This document shows, piece after piece, positions 53,237 through 60,722 of a DNA stretch of 64,000 nt (within the stretch, counting starts at the first letter, position 1; each line of letters starts with the position of its first letter). The DNA comes from a virus. The notes below the pieces were generated by a model. That model saw only the letters and a list, made by a program, of their open reading frames with translations, searched no databases and was not told the DNA's origin. The translations under genes were made by a program, and so were the position numbers. The DNA is taken from IMG/VR virus record IMGVR_UViG_3300046516_001034, positions 1-64,000 of that record. One strand, given 5' to 3'.

Positions 53237-53426
53237 TCGCTTCCCATGCATCGAGGAATACTCTGCACTCGGGGGCGTTGGGGCGCGTCACCACGACTGA
53301 GTTACGGCGCGCATCGTTGAGCGGCAAGCTGTCGCGCCATCGCTGCGCAAGCTCGAAGTAGTGTTCGTTGTCCAACTGTGCGAACGCTTCTTGCAACTCT
53401 TTAAGTTCTTCCGTTAGATCAACCAT
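53220..53426 (-). CDS. small helical protein
   Basis: 68 aa from ATG 53426, after GAGGAGG. Acidic helix (LTEELKELQEAFAQLDNEHY) and a short C-terminal beta part. It is one base downstream of the metallopeptidase/VWA gene and probably co-translated. No family recognised. Confidence 0.6.
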   Translation of the reverse strand: MVDLTEELKELQEAFAQLDNEHYFELAQRWRDSLPLNDARRNSVVVTRPNAPECRVFLDAWEASNSGE

Positions 53427-53427
53427 A

Positions 53428-54795
53428 TCACGCCTCCTCTGCCTGCGGCGGCACGATAACCACCTCGCCGAATGGTGGCGGCGAACTCTTCGCCCACGCC
53501 TCGTCAACGCAACCCCACACCACGGGATAGCGTGGCTTCTGTGCGGGAAACGATCCCATCAGATCGGTGAGGTATATAAGTAAATCCGGCTCAAGTCCTT
53601 CTTTCTCGATCCGTTCGAACACTGGCTCGAATGCCGTGCCGCCGCCGCCCTTGAGCTTGCGGTTCGCCAAATCATCCGTGCCGTTGATTTCCTCCCACTC
53701 CTGTATCTGCGCGTCGCACTGCACGAAGATGATCCTGCGCGGTCGCGCTTGCTCCATCAGCGCCGTCGTTTCGGTAAGGAACACATCGAGCGTGCGCTGG
53801 GATATGCTGCCGCTGGTATCCGCTGCGATCACCACAAGGTTGCAACCATAGCTAGTGCGTCCCGGTGCGCCCACCTTGCGATACGCCAGTTGCTGCTCCA
53901 AGCGATCCCAAGTGTAGCGGTCATTCCCCACTTTCTTGCTTACTGCAAGCATGTACAGGTCGCGCCAATCCGCTTTCGGTTGCAGGCGCTTACCGAACAG
54001 GCGCTCAAGGTTCGCTGGCAACTGCCCGCGCAGCTTGGCGCTTTCCATCGCCGCTTGGATTGTCGTGTCCCATTCGCTCTGCGAGCGCTCGCTGATCGCT
54101 TTGTTCGCGCCCTTGCCGGTCGCCTTGCCGGGCTCGACCAATTGGTCAAAGCTCTTGCCCGATCCAGCGCCCGCGTCGTTGCCTTGCGCGTCGGTGCTGC
54201 GCTGGGTATTGGGTGACGGCTTGGGATTGCCCTTCTTACCGCCATTGGCTTTCCACAGCAAGCGATAAGCGTCGAGCACGTTGATGTCGCCTGAGATAAG
54301 CGCGGGCCAGTGCAATCCGCCCTTCGGCATCTTGCCAATGCGCGCTCTCACTAATTGGTCGTTAATTACATAATCCTGTGCGATATTGAGAAGCTCACTG
54401 TTCATAGTGAGGGTTACTCCATCAGAGTAAACCACGTGACCCTGCTTGGATAGGGTGAACATCATACCGGCATGGCCATACATGGCATGCATGATCTCAT
54501 GCGAGTTGACGAACAGTTGCTCATCGAGGGTAAGATTGAAGTAGAACTTCGGGTTCACGTACAGATACTTATCGTCGGTGGCGCAAGTTTCCACCTGATC
54601 GGTGAACCATGCAAGCTCGCCGTCCTTGTCCGCCATCATCGCCAGCCAGATATCAGAGAAGCTGGGAACGGCCCACAGCATTGCGGCTTTGGCTTCGCTC
54701 CACTTGGTGCGCTGCACATTGCTGAGCGTGAGCTTGGGCCACTTGCCAGATGCACCGGCAACGGGCGACGCGTCGAATGCTTGGGTTGCGGGCAT
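53428..54795 (-). CDS. DUF2201-type metallopeptidase plus VWA-like protein
   Basis: 455 aa. N-terminal part has HEIMHAMYGH (residues 99-108), a HExxHxxxxH zinc site as in DUF2201 putative metallopeptidases. A charged linker at about 175-240 follows. The C-terminal VWA-like domain holds AADTSGSIS near residue 327, a MIDAS-type metal site, and KGGGGTAFEPVFE. Works in general with a MoxR-family AAA+ ATPase, and one is encoded upstream (55209-56318). Role in the phage life cycle unknown; remodelling or maturation of a host or phage complex is inferred. Confidence 0.75.
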   Translation of the reverse strand: MPATQAFDASPVAGASGKWPKLTLSNVQRTKWSEAKAAMLWAVPSFSDIWLAMMADKDGELAWFTDQVETCATDDKYLYVNPKFYFNLTLDEQLFVNSHEIMHAMYGHAGMMFTLSKQGHVVYSDGVTLTMNSELLNIAQDYVINDQLVRARIGKMPKGGLHWPALISGDINVLDAYRLLWKANGGKKGNPKPSPNTQRSTDAQGNDAGAGSGKSFDQLVEPGKATGKGANKAISERSQSEWDTTIQAAMESAKLRGQLPANLERLFGKRLQPKADWRDLYMLAVSKKVGNDRYTWDRLEQQLAYRKVGAPGRTSYGCNLVVIAADTSGSISQRTLDVFLTETTALMEQARPRRIIFVQCDAQIQEWEEINGTDDLANRKLKGGGGTAFEPVFERIEKEGLEPDLLIYLTDLMGSFPAQKPRYPVVWGCVDEAWAKSSPPPFGEVVIVPPQAEEA

Positions 54796-54846
54796 GTTAC
54801 TCTCCTGAGTAAGTGTAAACGTTGGGGTTGACGCTCCACCGCACTT

Positions 54847-55185
54847 CTATATCTCCATCTCCTCTTCGTCCTCTACTCTCCTGCCGAACAAAGGGATTTG
54901 CTCCTTACCCTCGCGCGACGCGGTTGACACGATGATAGTTGGCGGCGTTTTGCCCGCCATCATTGACGCTACGCCATAGAGTTGCTCGGCTGAGTTAACC
55001 AACAGATCGATGAACGCCTTGCGGCGCTCGTCGTCGTTGGAGTTAATGTCGCACTTCAACTCGATGGTAAATACGGTGCGCATGGTATCGGGCTCCCTGA
55101 TTGAAATTAGGTGTTCACTGAGCGTCAAGCTCAACGCAAGGTGCGGGAACTTCTTGCGCCGTGGCTTGTGGATAAGGTTAACCAT
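54847..55185 (-). CDS. hypothetical protein between ATPase and VWA genes
   Basis: 112 aa if started at ATG 55185; ATG 55083 (78 aa) has the better ribosome site (AGGGAG) and could be the true start. The shorter form contains RTVFTIELKCDINSNDDERR, a helix and a basic-acidic end. Could be a third subunit of the MoxR/VWA system, by position. A TGATAGTTG word falls inside it (54932-54941). Confidence 0.5.
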   Translation of the reverse strand: MVNLIHKPRRKKFPHLALSLTLSEHLISIREPDTMRTVFTIELKCDINSNDDERRKAFIDLLVNSAEQLYGVASMMAGKTPPTIIVSTASREGKEQIPLFGRRVEDEEEMEI

Positions 55186-55208
55186 ACCGCCCGCGTGTGG
55201 ATAGAGGA

Positions 55209-56318
55209 TCACTTGTCGGTAACCTTGTAGCGGTTCAGCACCGCCAGCAACGCCGCCCGCTTGCCGCACCACGCGGCGAAGTTGGGCTCGAACGCCAGCT
55301 TGTAGTTGCGCTGCACCGCCATGCGCACGAACATGATCGCATGTTCCTCCGGCATGCGGCCCATGAAGTTTAGCACCTTTGGCGCGTCCTCGATGGTCAC
55401 CCTTGCCGCCATCTTATACGACATAAGTCGCTGCGCGTCCGGTTTACTCGGCAGAGTAACCGTGGTTGGCGCAGCAATCACTTCCTCGTAGCTCTTAAGC
55501 TCCTGCCCCAAGCGTATCTTGGTGACGAACGCCGCGCATGCTGGCGCGCCAATGCCGCCCTTGATCTCTTCCTGAGTTAGCGGATCGGTGGGGATCTTAT
55601 CCACATCGAAGGAACTCATTAAACTACGCAGATGGATATCGATTTGATGAAGCGAGCGGGGCGTGCACCACGGACGCTGATCCTGCGGCTGCGGCTCAAA
55701 CAGCAACTGCGGGTTATCCTCGGCAAAGGTGATCGTCTCGGGGAGAAGTTTTTCTCCCCTAGCCCAATCCGCCCACGCCTCGGCGTCATCCTGTATCTCG
55801 ATCAGTATCCTGCGATTGATCAGGTGATCCAACTCGCGGGTTGACCCACTGCGATCCTGCATACGGTTGCCCGCGAACATCACCACAGTACCGGCGGGAA
55901 AGCGGTGATTACCCAGCACCTTGCTCAGTGCGGCTTCACCAACAATTTTCTTCTCATCCATCCCCAGCTTGTCAGCTTCGTCCACCAGTATGAGCACGCC
56001 GTCGTATTCATCGATAGGTTTTCCTTCCTCGGTTGTCCACCAATACGGCAGAGAGAACTTGGCTATCGCCTGTCCCTTGGCGTTGGTTTCCCAAACCATG
56101 AACCCCATTGCGGTCATCAGGGTAAAGTTAGCGCCGTTGATAATCACCACGCCATACTTGCCGTTGGGGTCAATGCGGCGCATGAGTTTAGCGAAGCGCT
56201 TGAAGATGCTGGTTTTGCCCCTGCCCGGTGCAGAGGTAATGTAGTATGACGGCCCGCCGTCCTCCAATGCGGAATAGTAGAGGGCAGGAAGGCGAGCTTC
56301 AAGTTCGTTGAGCTTCAT
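55209..56318 (-). CDS. MoxR-family AAA+ ATPase
   Basis: 369 aa. Walker A SAPGRGKT (residues 29-36), Walker B LILVDEAD (109-116), sensor 1 FAGNR and an arginine-finger-like LINRRI. Length and motif spacing suit MoxR-type chaperone ATPases, which load substrates or metals through VWA partners. The partner is the nearby 455-aa protein. Start follows palindrome 56319-56337. Confidence 0.8.
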   Translation of the reverse strand: MKLNELEARLPALYYSALEDGGPSYYITSAPGRGKTSIFKRFAKLMRRIDPNGKYGVVIINGANFTLMTAMGFMVWETNAKGQAIAKFSLPYWWTTEEGKPIDEYDGVLILVDEADKLGMDEKKIVGEAALSKVLGNHRFPAGTVVMFAGNRMQDRSGSTRELDHLINRRILIEIQDDAEAWADWARGEKLLPETITFAEDNPQLLFEPQPQDQRPWCTPRSLHQIDIHLRSLMSSFDVDKIPTDPLTQEEIKGGIGAPACAAFVTKIRLGQELKSYEEVIAAPTTVTLPSKPDAQRLMSYKMAARVTIEDAPKVLNFMGRMPEEHAIMFVRMAVQRNYKLAFEPNFAAWCGKRAALLAVLNRYKVTDK

Positions 56319-56379
56319 GTTACTCTCGCTGAGTTAGTGGTGGCGCGTGATAACCCGCACGCGCCATACGGGATAAGCA

Positions 56380-56640
56380 TTAAGCTGCGTCGTTCTCCCT
56401 CCTGCTGAGAAGCCGCATGTATGCGATCACCGCGTGCCACGCCACGCGCATGCGTTGCTCACGGATATCGCCCGCTGGCAAATCGCTGGCGTTCTCGTAG
56501 TCGCTGATCAGCGTGAGCATATGCTCGTCAAGATTGAGGTACTTGCCAGCGATCTCGATGGCGCGCGAATTAAGCTTGGCGTCATTTGCCCACTTTACCC
56601 GCTTGGCGCGGGCGATGTCACGATACGAATTGTTACTCAT
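56380..56640 (-). CDS. hypothetical protein
   Basis: 86 aa, helical, basic N-terminus (YRDIARAKRVKWANDAKL), acidic middle and RRENDAA end. Its upstream palindrome (GTTACTC-CCATT-GAGTTAC) lies four bases before the ATG, and a promoter-like element lies at 56672-56700. No family recognised. Confidence 0.6.
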   Translation of the reverse strand: MSNNSYRDIARAKRVKWANDAKLNSRAIEIAGKYLNLDEHMLTLISDYENASDLPAGDIREQRMRVAWHAVIAYMRLLSRRENDAA

Positions 56641-56671
56641 TTAACTGTTACTCCCATTGAGTTACCCAAAT

Positions 56672-56700
56672 CGTGTATCACGGGTGTAAAGGGTTGTCAA
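56672..56700 (-). promoter_or_regulatory. weak promoter candidate
   Basis: Reverse strand TTGACA (56695-56700) with CCTTTACACC in the spacer, as in the stronger promoters, but the -10 at 17 bases is only TACACG. Confidence 0.4.
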
Positions 56701-56703
56701 GCG

Positions 56704-57129
56704 CTAATTTTCAAGCGTTTTACGCGCCATGCGGCATGCGGCGTTGTGCCAGCGTGAGTAGGGACCGCCGGGTTTGTCCTTGCCAAGCGCGACAAAGTAT
56801 GCAGTGTAGTTCATGCACCAATTACTGAACTCCTTGGTATACACGATTTTGTAGTCGCGCATGGTTAATTCCATCTTGCGCGCCAGCACTGGCAATGACG
56901 GCACGCGAATGCGTTTTGTGATAGTTGACCTTTTCTCACTGCGGGCGTGCCGTTCTTCAGCTAGTTGGTTGCGCTGGCGCAAGCGCTCTAGTGCGGCAGC
57001 GATAGGATCGTCATCGCCATAATGACGAGCCAACCACAGCACTTCGTCGTCAGTTAGTTTTTTGTGTTGTTTGCTGACTAACTCTGAGCGTAGCACGCGC
57101 AACGCACGTCGTTCATCTGGTAGGTTCAT
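56704..57129 (-). CDS. hypothetical basic protein
   Basis: 141 aa. Helical N-terminal half with a possible helix-turn-helix (LTDDEVLWLARHYGDDDPI), Arg-rich middle, then YTKEFSNWCMNYTAYFVALG and a basic end. Overlaps the upstream gene by four bases. Might bind DNA; not recognised. Confidence 0.55.
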   Translation of the reverse strand: MNLPDERRALRVLRSELVSKQHKKLTDDEVLWLARHYGDDDPIAAALERLRQRNQLAEERHARSEKRSTITKRIRVPSLPVLARKMELTMRDYKIVYTKEFSNWCMNYTAYFVALGKDKPGGPYSRWHNAACRMARKTLEN

Positions 57130-57335
57130 TTCCGCATATCCTTCTGCTGATCCATCAAGTCATCGAGCAACATGTAGATATCTTCGTGGCTGCTGCCCAT
57201 GATGGTAAGATACTGCGCGGTGCGAATGATGCGCGTATCGCTGCAAGTGCATGGTGTGTGGAACCGTTCTTCGAATATGGCGCGCACATCGGCGCAGAAC
57301 TTAATGCGTATCGGCGTCATGATGGCGAGCGGCAT
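57126..57335 (-). CDS. hypothetical protein
   Basis: 69 aa from ATG 57335, one base after the upstream TAA (57337). CTCSDTRIIRTAQYLTIM and a helical acidic end. Cysteines at CTC may bind a metal. Function unknown. Confidence 0.55.
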   Translation of the reverse strand: MPLAIMTPIRIKFCADVRAIFEERFHTPCTCSDTRIIRTAQYLTIMGSSHEDIYMLLDDLMDQQKDMRK

Positions 57336-57336
57336 G

Positions 57337-57531
57337 TTAATACCCAAACTCAAGCTTGGCGAGCTTGCCCTGCTTATCAAACAGGTACTTTACATAGCAA
57401 TGCGAGAACGAATGCACTGCGCCGTCTTGCCCGCCCGACACTTCGATGGTCGTAAGCTCGTCCTCAACGGCAAGGCGAAAAGTGATGTTGCAACGCTTCA
57501 GCATTGCGATGATTTGATCTTCCTCGGTCAT
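57337..57531 (-). CDS. hypothetical protein
   Basis: 64 aa; starts right after palindrome 57532-57550, whose right arm gives AGGAC before GAGTAAC-ATG. Beta-alpha composition (FRLAVEDELTTIEVSGGQDG). Acidic. No family recognised. Confidence 0.55.
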   Translation of the reverse strand: MTEEDQIIAMLKRCNITFRLAVEDELTTIEVSGGQDGAVHSFSHCYVKYLFDKQGKLAKLEFGY

Positions 57532-57546
57532 GTTACTCGTCCTGAG

Positions 57547-57744
57547 TTACTTGATGGCGGCGCTTGGGAACATGCGCTTCGCCGCTTTGAGCGCATCTTT
57601 CTTGGTAACGGCATAGATCACTTCATCCACGTAATGCCGCTTGGAGCGCTTGAACTTGAGGGTTAGCACGTAGCGGTGCTGGCGCTTCTTGCTCTCACGC
57701 ACCAGCTTGCCAATCATCGGCAGGTCGTCTCCGCGTTTGCGCAT
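57547..57744 (-). CDS. small basic protein
   Basis: 65 aa from ATG 57744. Very basic (LVRESKKRQHRYVLTLKFKR), ending in a helix (KKDALKAAKRMFP). Ribosomal-protein-like or nucleic-acid-binding composition. Its stop overlaps the next palindrome. Confidence 0.55.
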   Translation of the reverse strand: MRKRGDDLPMIGKLVRESKKRQHRYVLTLKFKRSKRHYVDEVIYAVTKKDALKAAKRMFPSAAIK

Positions 57745-57745
57745 G

Positions 57746-57850
57746 TTAGCCTCGCAAGAGTATGAATGCACATATGGCAAAGCCAAGACAGAACCACATG
57801 AACGCCTTAAAGAACCCACCGTCGCCAAATTCGCTACCGTCGTCGTGCAT
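57746..57850 (-). CDS. tiny single-helix membrane protein
   Basis: 34 aa: acidic start (MHDDGSEFGDGG) then FMWFCLGFAICAFILL. Leader is GGATCACCTATC directly before ATG, nearly identical to that of the 263-aa gene at 52873. A terminator stands just upstream, so transcription should begin between 57851 and 57872 or read through. Confidence 0.5.
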   Translation of the reverse strand: MHDDGSEFGDGGFFKAFMWFCLGFAICAFILLRG

Positions 57851-57872
57851 GATAGGTGATCCTTCTGCCAAT

Positions 57873-57908
57873 AAAAAACCCGCGCCACCATTTGCGATGA
57901 CGCGGGTT
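57873..57908 (-). terminator. intrinsic terminator
   Basis: Reverse strand AACCCGCG (57901-57908) pairs with CGCGGGTT (57877-57884) and runs into TTTT (57873-57876). Confidence 0.75.
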
Positions 57909-57922
57909 ACTCGCTCTCCCAT

Positions 57923-57940
57923 GTTACTCTTGGGAGTTAC
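57923..57940. repeat. dispersed palindrome
   Basis: GTTACTC-TTGG-GAGTTAC, perfect except for one outer base step, between a stop codon and a terminator. Confidence 0.8.
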
Positions 57941-57945
57941 ACCAC

Positions 57946-58881
57946 TCACGCACGCGAAGCTTTGAACGCGGCGACGGCTGCTTTCTCTTCCTGCTTGTTG
58001 GCCTTGTCGTCAATCGCCTTGAGCTTGGCTTCGCCGTTCGGCTGCTCGGCAATCGCTTCGCGCAGCGCTTGGATAGCGCGATCCAAGTGCTCGCTCTCGA
58101 TGGCTGCGCGGGTTGCGCTGCCCTTCTGCGCGGCCTTGGCGTTGGCAAGCGCGGCCTCAAGCTTCGCCATGCCATCGGGCGCGGGTTTGTCAACCGCATC
58201 GACGCCAAGGAAGTCCTCGATCTCGTCGTCGGTCATCGGCACGCCCTTGCCGTCCTTCACCTGATGGCTGGCAACCGAAACGAGGATCGTATACGTGCTG
58301 CCCTGCATGACAGCCTTACGGTCGCCTTCGAGCATTCGCAAGTGGATGTTGCGCGCCCGACGCACGATGTCGAGCCCATCGTCCTCGTACTCGTTGCCCA
58401 ACTTGATGAAGCTGCGAAGCTTGCTGAGTTGCTGCTTCTTGCTCTTCGTCTCGTCAACCTGCGCGGGCTTCTCGCTGGTTGCGGCATCCGATACTGGCGT
58501 AGTAAGATCGTCCAGCGTCGCCTTGGCGTCGGCCTTTTCCTTGAAGCGGTTATAGATGTCCTCGGCATCTTTCGGGGTAATCGAGCCCGACATGGCGGCT
58601 TCGGTGACGCGTTCGGCAAGAGCGATCAAAGAGGTTTTGCCCGCGCCATACGCCGCGCCGATCTTGCCAACGTCGCTAAGAAGCGCGCGCTTCTCGCGCA
58701 CCAAGGTTTTCTCCTGCTCGCTGGCGCTAACGTTGCTAAGTTCGTCCTCCGGTTCGTCGTTGTCACTCACGGGGTTACTCCCCGGAGTAACGGCTTCGCC
58801 GTTGGTGTCGAACGCGTTCACGTCCTCGGCTTCGTCCTCAACAACAACGTCGCCAACGTTCTCAAGTTTCTGCTTTACCAT
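57946..58881 (-). CDS. acidic/helical protein, unknown
   Basis: 311 aa from ATG 58881 after AGGAG. Acidic N-terminal 60 residues, then long helical stretches, a central basic domain (SKLRSFIKLGNEYEDDGLDI, RRARNIHLRMLEGDRKAV) and an Ala/Lys-rich coiled-coil end. Has its own promoter-like element and a terminator, so a separately controlled, probably abundant, early protein. A palindrome (58774-58791) reads in frame as VTPGSN. Function unknown. Confidence 0.6.
   Translation of the reverse strand: MVKQKLENVGDVVVEDEAEDVNAFDTNGEAVTPGSNPVSDNDEPEDELSNVSASEQEKTLVREKRALLSDVGKIGAAYGAGKTSLIALAERVTEAAMSGSITPKDAEDIYNRFKEKADAKATLDDLTTPVSDAATSEKPAQVDETKSKKQQLSKLRSFIKLGNEYEDDGLDIVRRARNIHLRMLEGDRKAVMQGSTYTILVSVASHQVKDGKGVPMTDDEIEDFLGVDAVDKPAPDGMAKLEAALANAKAAQKGSATRAAIESEHLDRAIQALREAIAEQPNGEAKLKAIDDKANKQEEKAAVAAFKASRA
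58774..58791. repeat. dispersed palindrome, intragenic
   Basis: GTTACTC-CCCG-GAGTAAC, perfect arms of seven, in the acidic N-terminal part of the 311-aa protein gene. Confidence 0.85.
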
Positions 58882-58937
58882 AAGTTTACTCCTGTTTTCA
58901 CCATGCGGTTTATGTGTGATCGGCACGGCAAGCGATC

Positions 58938-58966
58938 ATCCTACGGCAGTTGATTTGTGAAGTCAA
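58938..58966 (-). promoter_or_regulatory. promoter candidate
   Basis: Reverse strand TTGACT (58961-58966), 17-base spacer, TAGGAT (58938-58943), 57 bases before the 311-aa gene. Confidence 0.5.
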
Positions 58967-58985
58967 CCGTAATTCTAACATTACG

Positions 58986-59126
58986 TTACACGGCGTGAAT
59001 GTGTTCATTTGGTTGCAACACGCGCGAATTGTGATAGGTGACGCGCTTTCTCCTGCACCACATGAACGTATAGCGGCCGCACTTGATGAAGTGCAGTCCG
59101 CCGATCTTACGGTAGGATACCATCAT
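58986..59126 (-). CDS. small basic protein
   Basis: 46 aa; ATG 59126 overlaps the upstream TGA. Arg/Lys/Tyr/Cys-rich (FIKCGRYTFMWCRRKRVTYH). Two cysteines may form a disulphide or bind metal. Accepted because of coupled starts; low information otherwise. Confidence 0.45.
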   Translation of the reverse strand: MMVSYRKIGGLHFIKCGRYTFMWCRRKRVTYHNSRVLQPNEHIHAV

Positions 59127-59218
59127 ATCACTCCCAACATTGCCAAGTCCGCCGCGCCCATGACAATGCACACGGCAATACATAACACGACCAACAGCGC
59201 TTCAAGTAGTGTTCGCAT
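59123..59218 (-). CDS. tiny single-helix membrane protein
   Basis: 31 aa: MRTLLEALLVVLCIAVCIVM then GAADLAMLGVI. Overlaps the downstream start (ATATGATG) and nearly touches the upstream stop. Resembles in size and layout the tiny membrane genes at 37371-37896. Confidence 0.45.
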   Translation of the reverse strand: MRTLLEALLVVLCIAVCIVMGAADLAMLGVI

Positions 59219-59219
59219 A

Positions 59220-59372
59220 TCAGAACACCTTCCACGAAACGGCATTGAGAACCATACCACGATTGAGCAAGTTCACCATTTCGTCGATGGAGTAGATGCC
59301 TTCGTACGCGACGGTCTCGTTTGCGTACACAGCAAGGCCGGTGCGATCCGCACCGAAATAAATCACGAGCAT
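59220..59372 (-). CDS. small protein
   Basis: 50 aa from ATG 59372, placed after TAACTC-AGGA-GAGTAACCA. Beta-alpha (LVIYFGADRTGLAVYANETV then an acidic helix). No family recognised. Confidence 0.5.
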   Translation of the reverse strand: MLVIYFGADRTGLAVYANETVAYEGIYSIDEMVNLLNRGMVLNAVSWKVF

Positions 59373-59388
59373 TGGTTACTCTCCTGAG

Positions 59389-59646
59389 TTAGCGCGCGTC
59401 GATAGCGTCCAGCCACTCGCGCATTGGCGGGCGATCCTGCATGGCGTCACAGTACTGCTCCCATGTGAACGCCTGCCAGTGCGCGTCGGGCGGCAGCGTG
59501 TCGCCCTCGTCAACCATGTCGTCGGGTTGCCACACGTCGGCAAGCCATAGCTTGTCGGTCCATCCGTCGGACGTTGTGGTGCTCATCCACCACAGCCCGG
59601 TGACGTTGTGACGGATAGCGTAATAGTGTATGTCGTGATTGGTCAT
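59389..59646 (-). CDS. small acidic Trp-rich protein
   Basis: 85 aa from ATG 59646. Unusual Trp content (LWWMS, DGWTDKLW, WQAFTWEQYCDAM). Its TAA stop forms the left end of a dispersed palindrome. Acidic, probably soluble; resembles small phage proteins without assigned role. Confidence 0.55.
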   Translation of the reverse strand: MTNHDIHYYAIRHNVTGLWWMSTTTSDGWTDKLWLADVWQPDDMVDEGDTLPPDAHWQAFTWEQYCDAMQDRPPMREWLDAIDAR

Positions 59647-59648
59647 GC

Positions 59649-59816
59649 TCACAACTCCCACTTCAGATTAAGAAGCGCGTGCATACGCCCCATGTAATAC
59701 TGCTCGTTGGCGATATCGCCAAGCTTGGCAAAGAAATCAACCTGCGATTTCTCCCAAGCGATTTGCTTTTCAAGCTTGGCGCGCAATGCGGCGCGCACTT
59801 TCGTTGGCATGGTCAT
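59649..59816 (-). CDS. small helical protein
   Basis: 55 aa: basic helix (MTMPTKVRAALRAKLEKQIAW, shortened here to its pattern) then ANEQYYMGRMHALLNL. Three bases before the next gene. No family recognised. Confidence 0.55.
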   Translation of the reverse strand: MTMPTKVRAALRAKLEKQIAWEKSQVDFFAKLGDIANEQYYMGRMHALLNLKWEL

Positions 59817-59819
59817 GTG

Positions 59820-60215
59820 TTACTCTTCCTCTGAGTTGGGTAACTCGGGTGAGTTACCATGGTTCGGCATTGCTTGCGCGTTCTCCCATGAACCGATCCA
59901 TCGGTCACGCTTAGGGCCGGGTGAATAGGGGCAATCCTCTTTGGTTAGCTTACCATAGAAGGCGTCGCGTCCTTGATCGGCACAGAATTGCAGTTCACGA
60001 TTATATTCACGTCGCTCTGCTAGCGTCTTTCGTTTGAACGGCTTCGCCGGAGCGATATTGGTTTGCTGTGATGTATACTGCTGTTCAAGCACATCATACA
60101 CAGCCATCAACTGGACAAGCTTCTCGCGCATGGGTTGCGATGGCGCGGCGCGTAATAGTCGGCGCGCGTCCTCGCGCATACGTCCAAAAACGATAGTGTG
60201 GTTAGTTGTTGGCAT
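59820..60215 (-). CDS. Rmf/CrpP-like domain protein
   Basis: 131 aa. Helical N-terminal 70 residues with basic linker (FKRKTLAERREYNREL). Residues about 76-114 follow the ribosome modulation factor pattern: an R/G-rich helix (ADQGRDAFYG), CPY at 95-97, then KRDRWIGSWENAQ with Trp at 106 and 110. In E. coli Rmf inactivates ribosomes as 100S dimers; related CrpP proteins occur on plasmids and phages. Whether this copy binds ribosomes is inference. Early position in the operon fits host takeover. Confidence 0.6.
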   Translation of the reverse strand: MPTTNHTIVFGRMREDARRLLRAAPSQPMREKLVQLMAVYDVLEQQYTSQQTNIAPAKPFKRKTLAERREYNRELQFCADQGRDAFYGKLTKEDCPYSPGPKRDRWIGSWENAQAMPNHGNSPELPNSEEE

Positions 60216-60235
60216 CTGTTCACTCCCATTGACAG

Positions 60236-60573
60236 TGCGATGGTATATTAAGTGTCAACAGAAGTCAATAGACTACGGAAATAATTGTAATTCGCTAGCA
60301 ATATCAAGTACTTAGCAAGTATACATGTCAATATTATTCGATTGGAAGGCTGAAGGCTGGTAGAGTTGCAGGCTGTGAACACAGTACACGCCAACACGCG
60401 GCTGTGCAGTATAGTGAACAGAGCGCCATAGGAATGTCTAGAAACCTCTACTTTAATATATGTATGTTCTTGACACATATATTAAGCCATTGATATTACA
60501 GGCTTTTTCCCTTGTGCCAAATATCCTAACCGCCCGCTGTGTATACAGACTAAGCGAATTTACCTAACAATAT
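60236..60573. other. AT-rich gene-free stretch with inverted repeat
   Basis: About 340 bases without a credible gene. It holds TTAATATATGT (60453-60463) and ACATATATTAA (60475-60485), a perfect 11-bp inverted repeat around a TTGAC-containing spacer. AT-rich relative to the rest of the window. Candidate replication origin, operator or both; function not shown. Confidence 0.45.
60240..60268 (-). promoter_or_regulatory. promoter candidate
   Basis: Reverse strand TTGACT (60263-60268), 17-base spacer that includes a second TTGACA, then TACCAT (60240-60245); 25 bases before the Rmf-like gene. Confidence 0.45.
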
Positions 60574-60606
60574 CAATGCGTTGGGTTTCCAGAACCCAAC
60601 GCATTG
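60574..60606 (-). terminator. perfect 14-bp hairpin
   Basis: CAATGCGTTGGGTT (60574-60587) pairs with AACCCAACGCATTG (60593-60606), five-base loop. Follows the 29-aa gene in reverse. No T-run, so processing or stability element as likely as a terminator. Confidence 0.5.
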
Positions 60607-60618
60607 CCTGTAAACAGC

Positions 60619-60708
60619 CTACTGCGCGTCAATCCAGCGCTGAAGCTCATCATAGCGGCGAAGCTCATCTGCCGTGTCGCGATCCAAGTCGTCGAAGTCC
60701 TCAATCAT
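60619..60708 (-). CDS. tiny acidic protein
   Basis: 29 aa (MIEDFDDLDRDTADELRRYD, then helical end). Preceded by palindrome 60709-60726, which carries AGGTGAG and abuts ATG as in the larger genes. Very small, but the junction signal supports it. Confidence 0.5.
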   Translation of the reverse strand: MIEDFDDLDRDTADELRRYDELQRWIDAQ

Positions 60709-60722
60709 GTTACTCACCTGAG

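Noticed and set aside
52912-53361. Forward ORFs across 52912-53361
   Set aside because: They cross the structured RNA and two credible reverse genes; no ribosome site.
60248-60478. Reverse ORF of 76 aa in the AT-rich island
   Set aside because: No ribosome site, unusual composition, crosses the promoter-like element and the inverted repeat.
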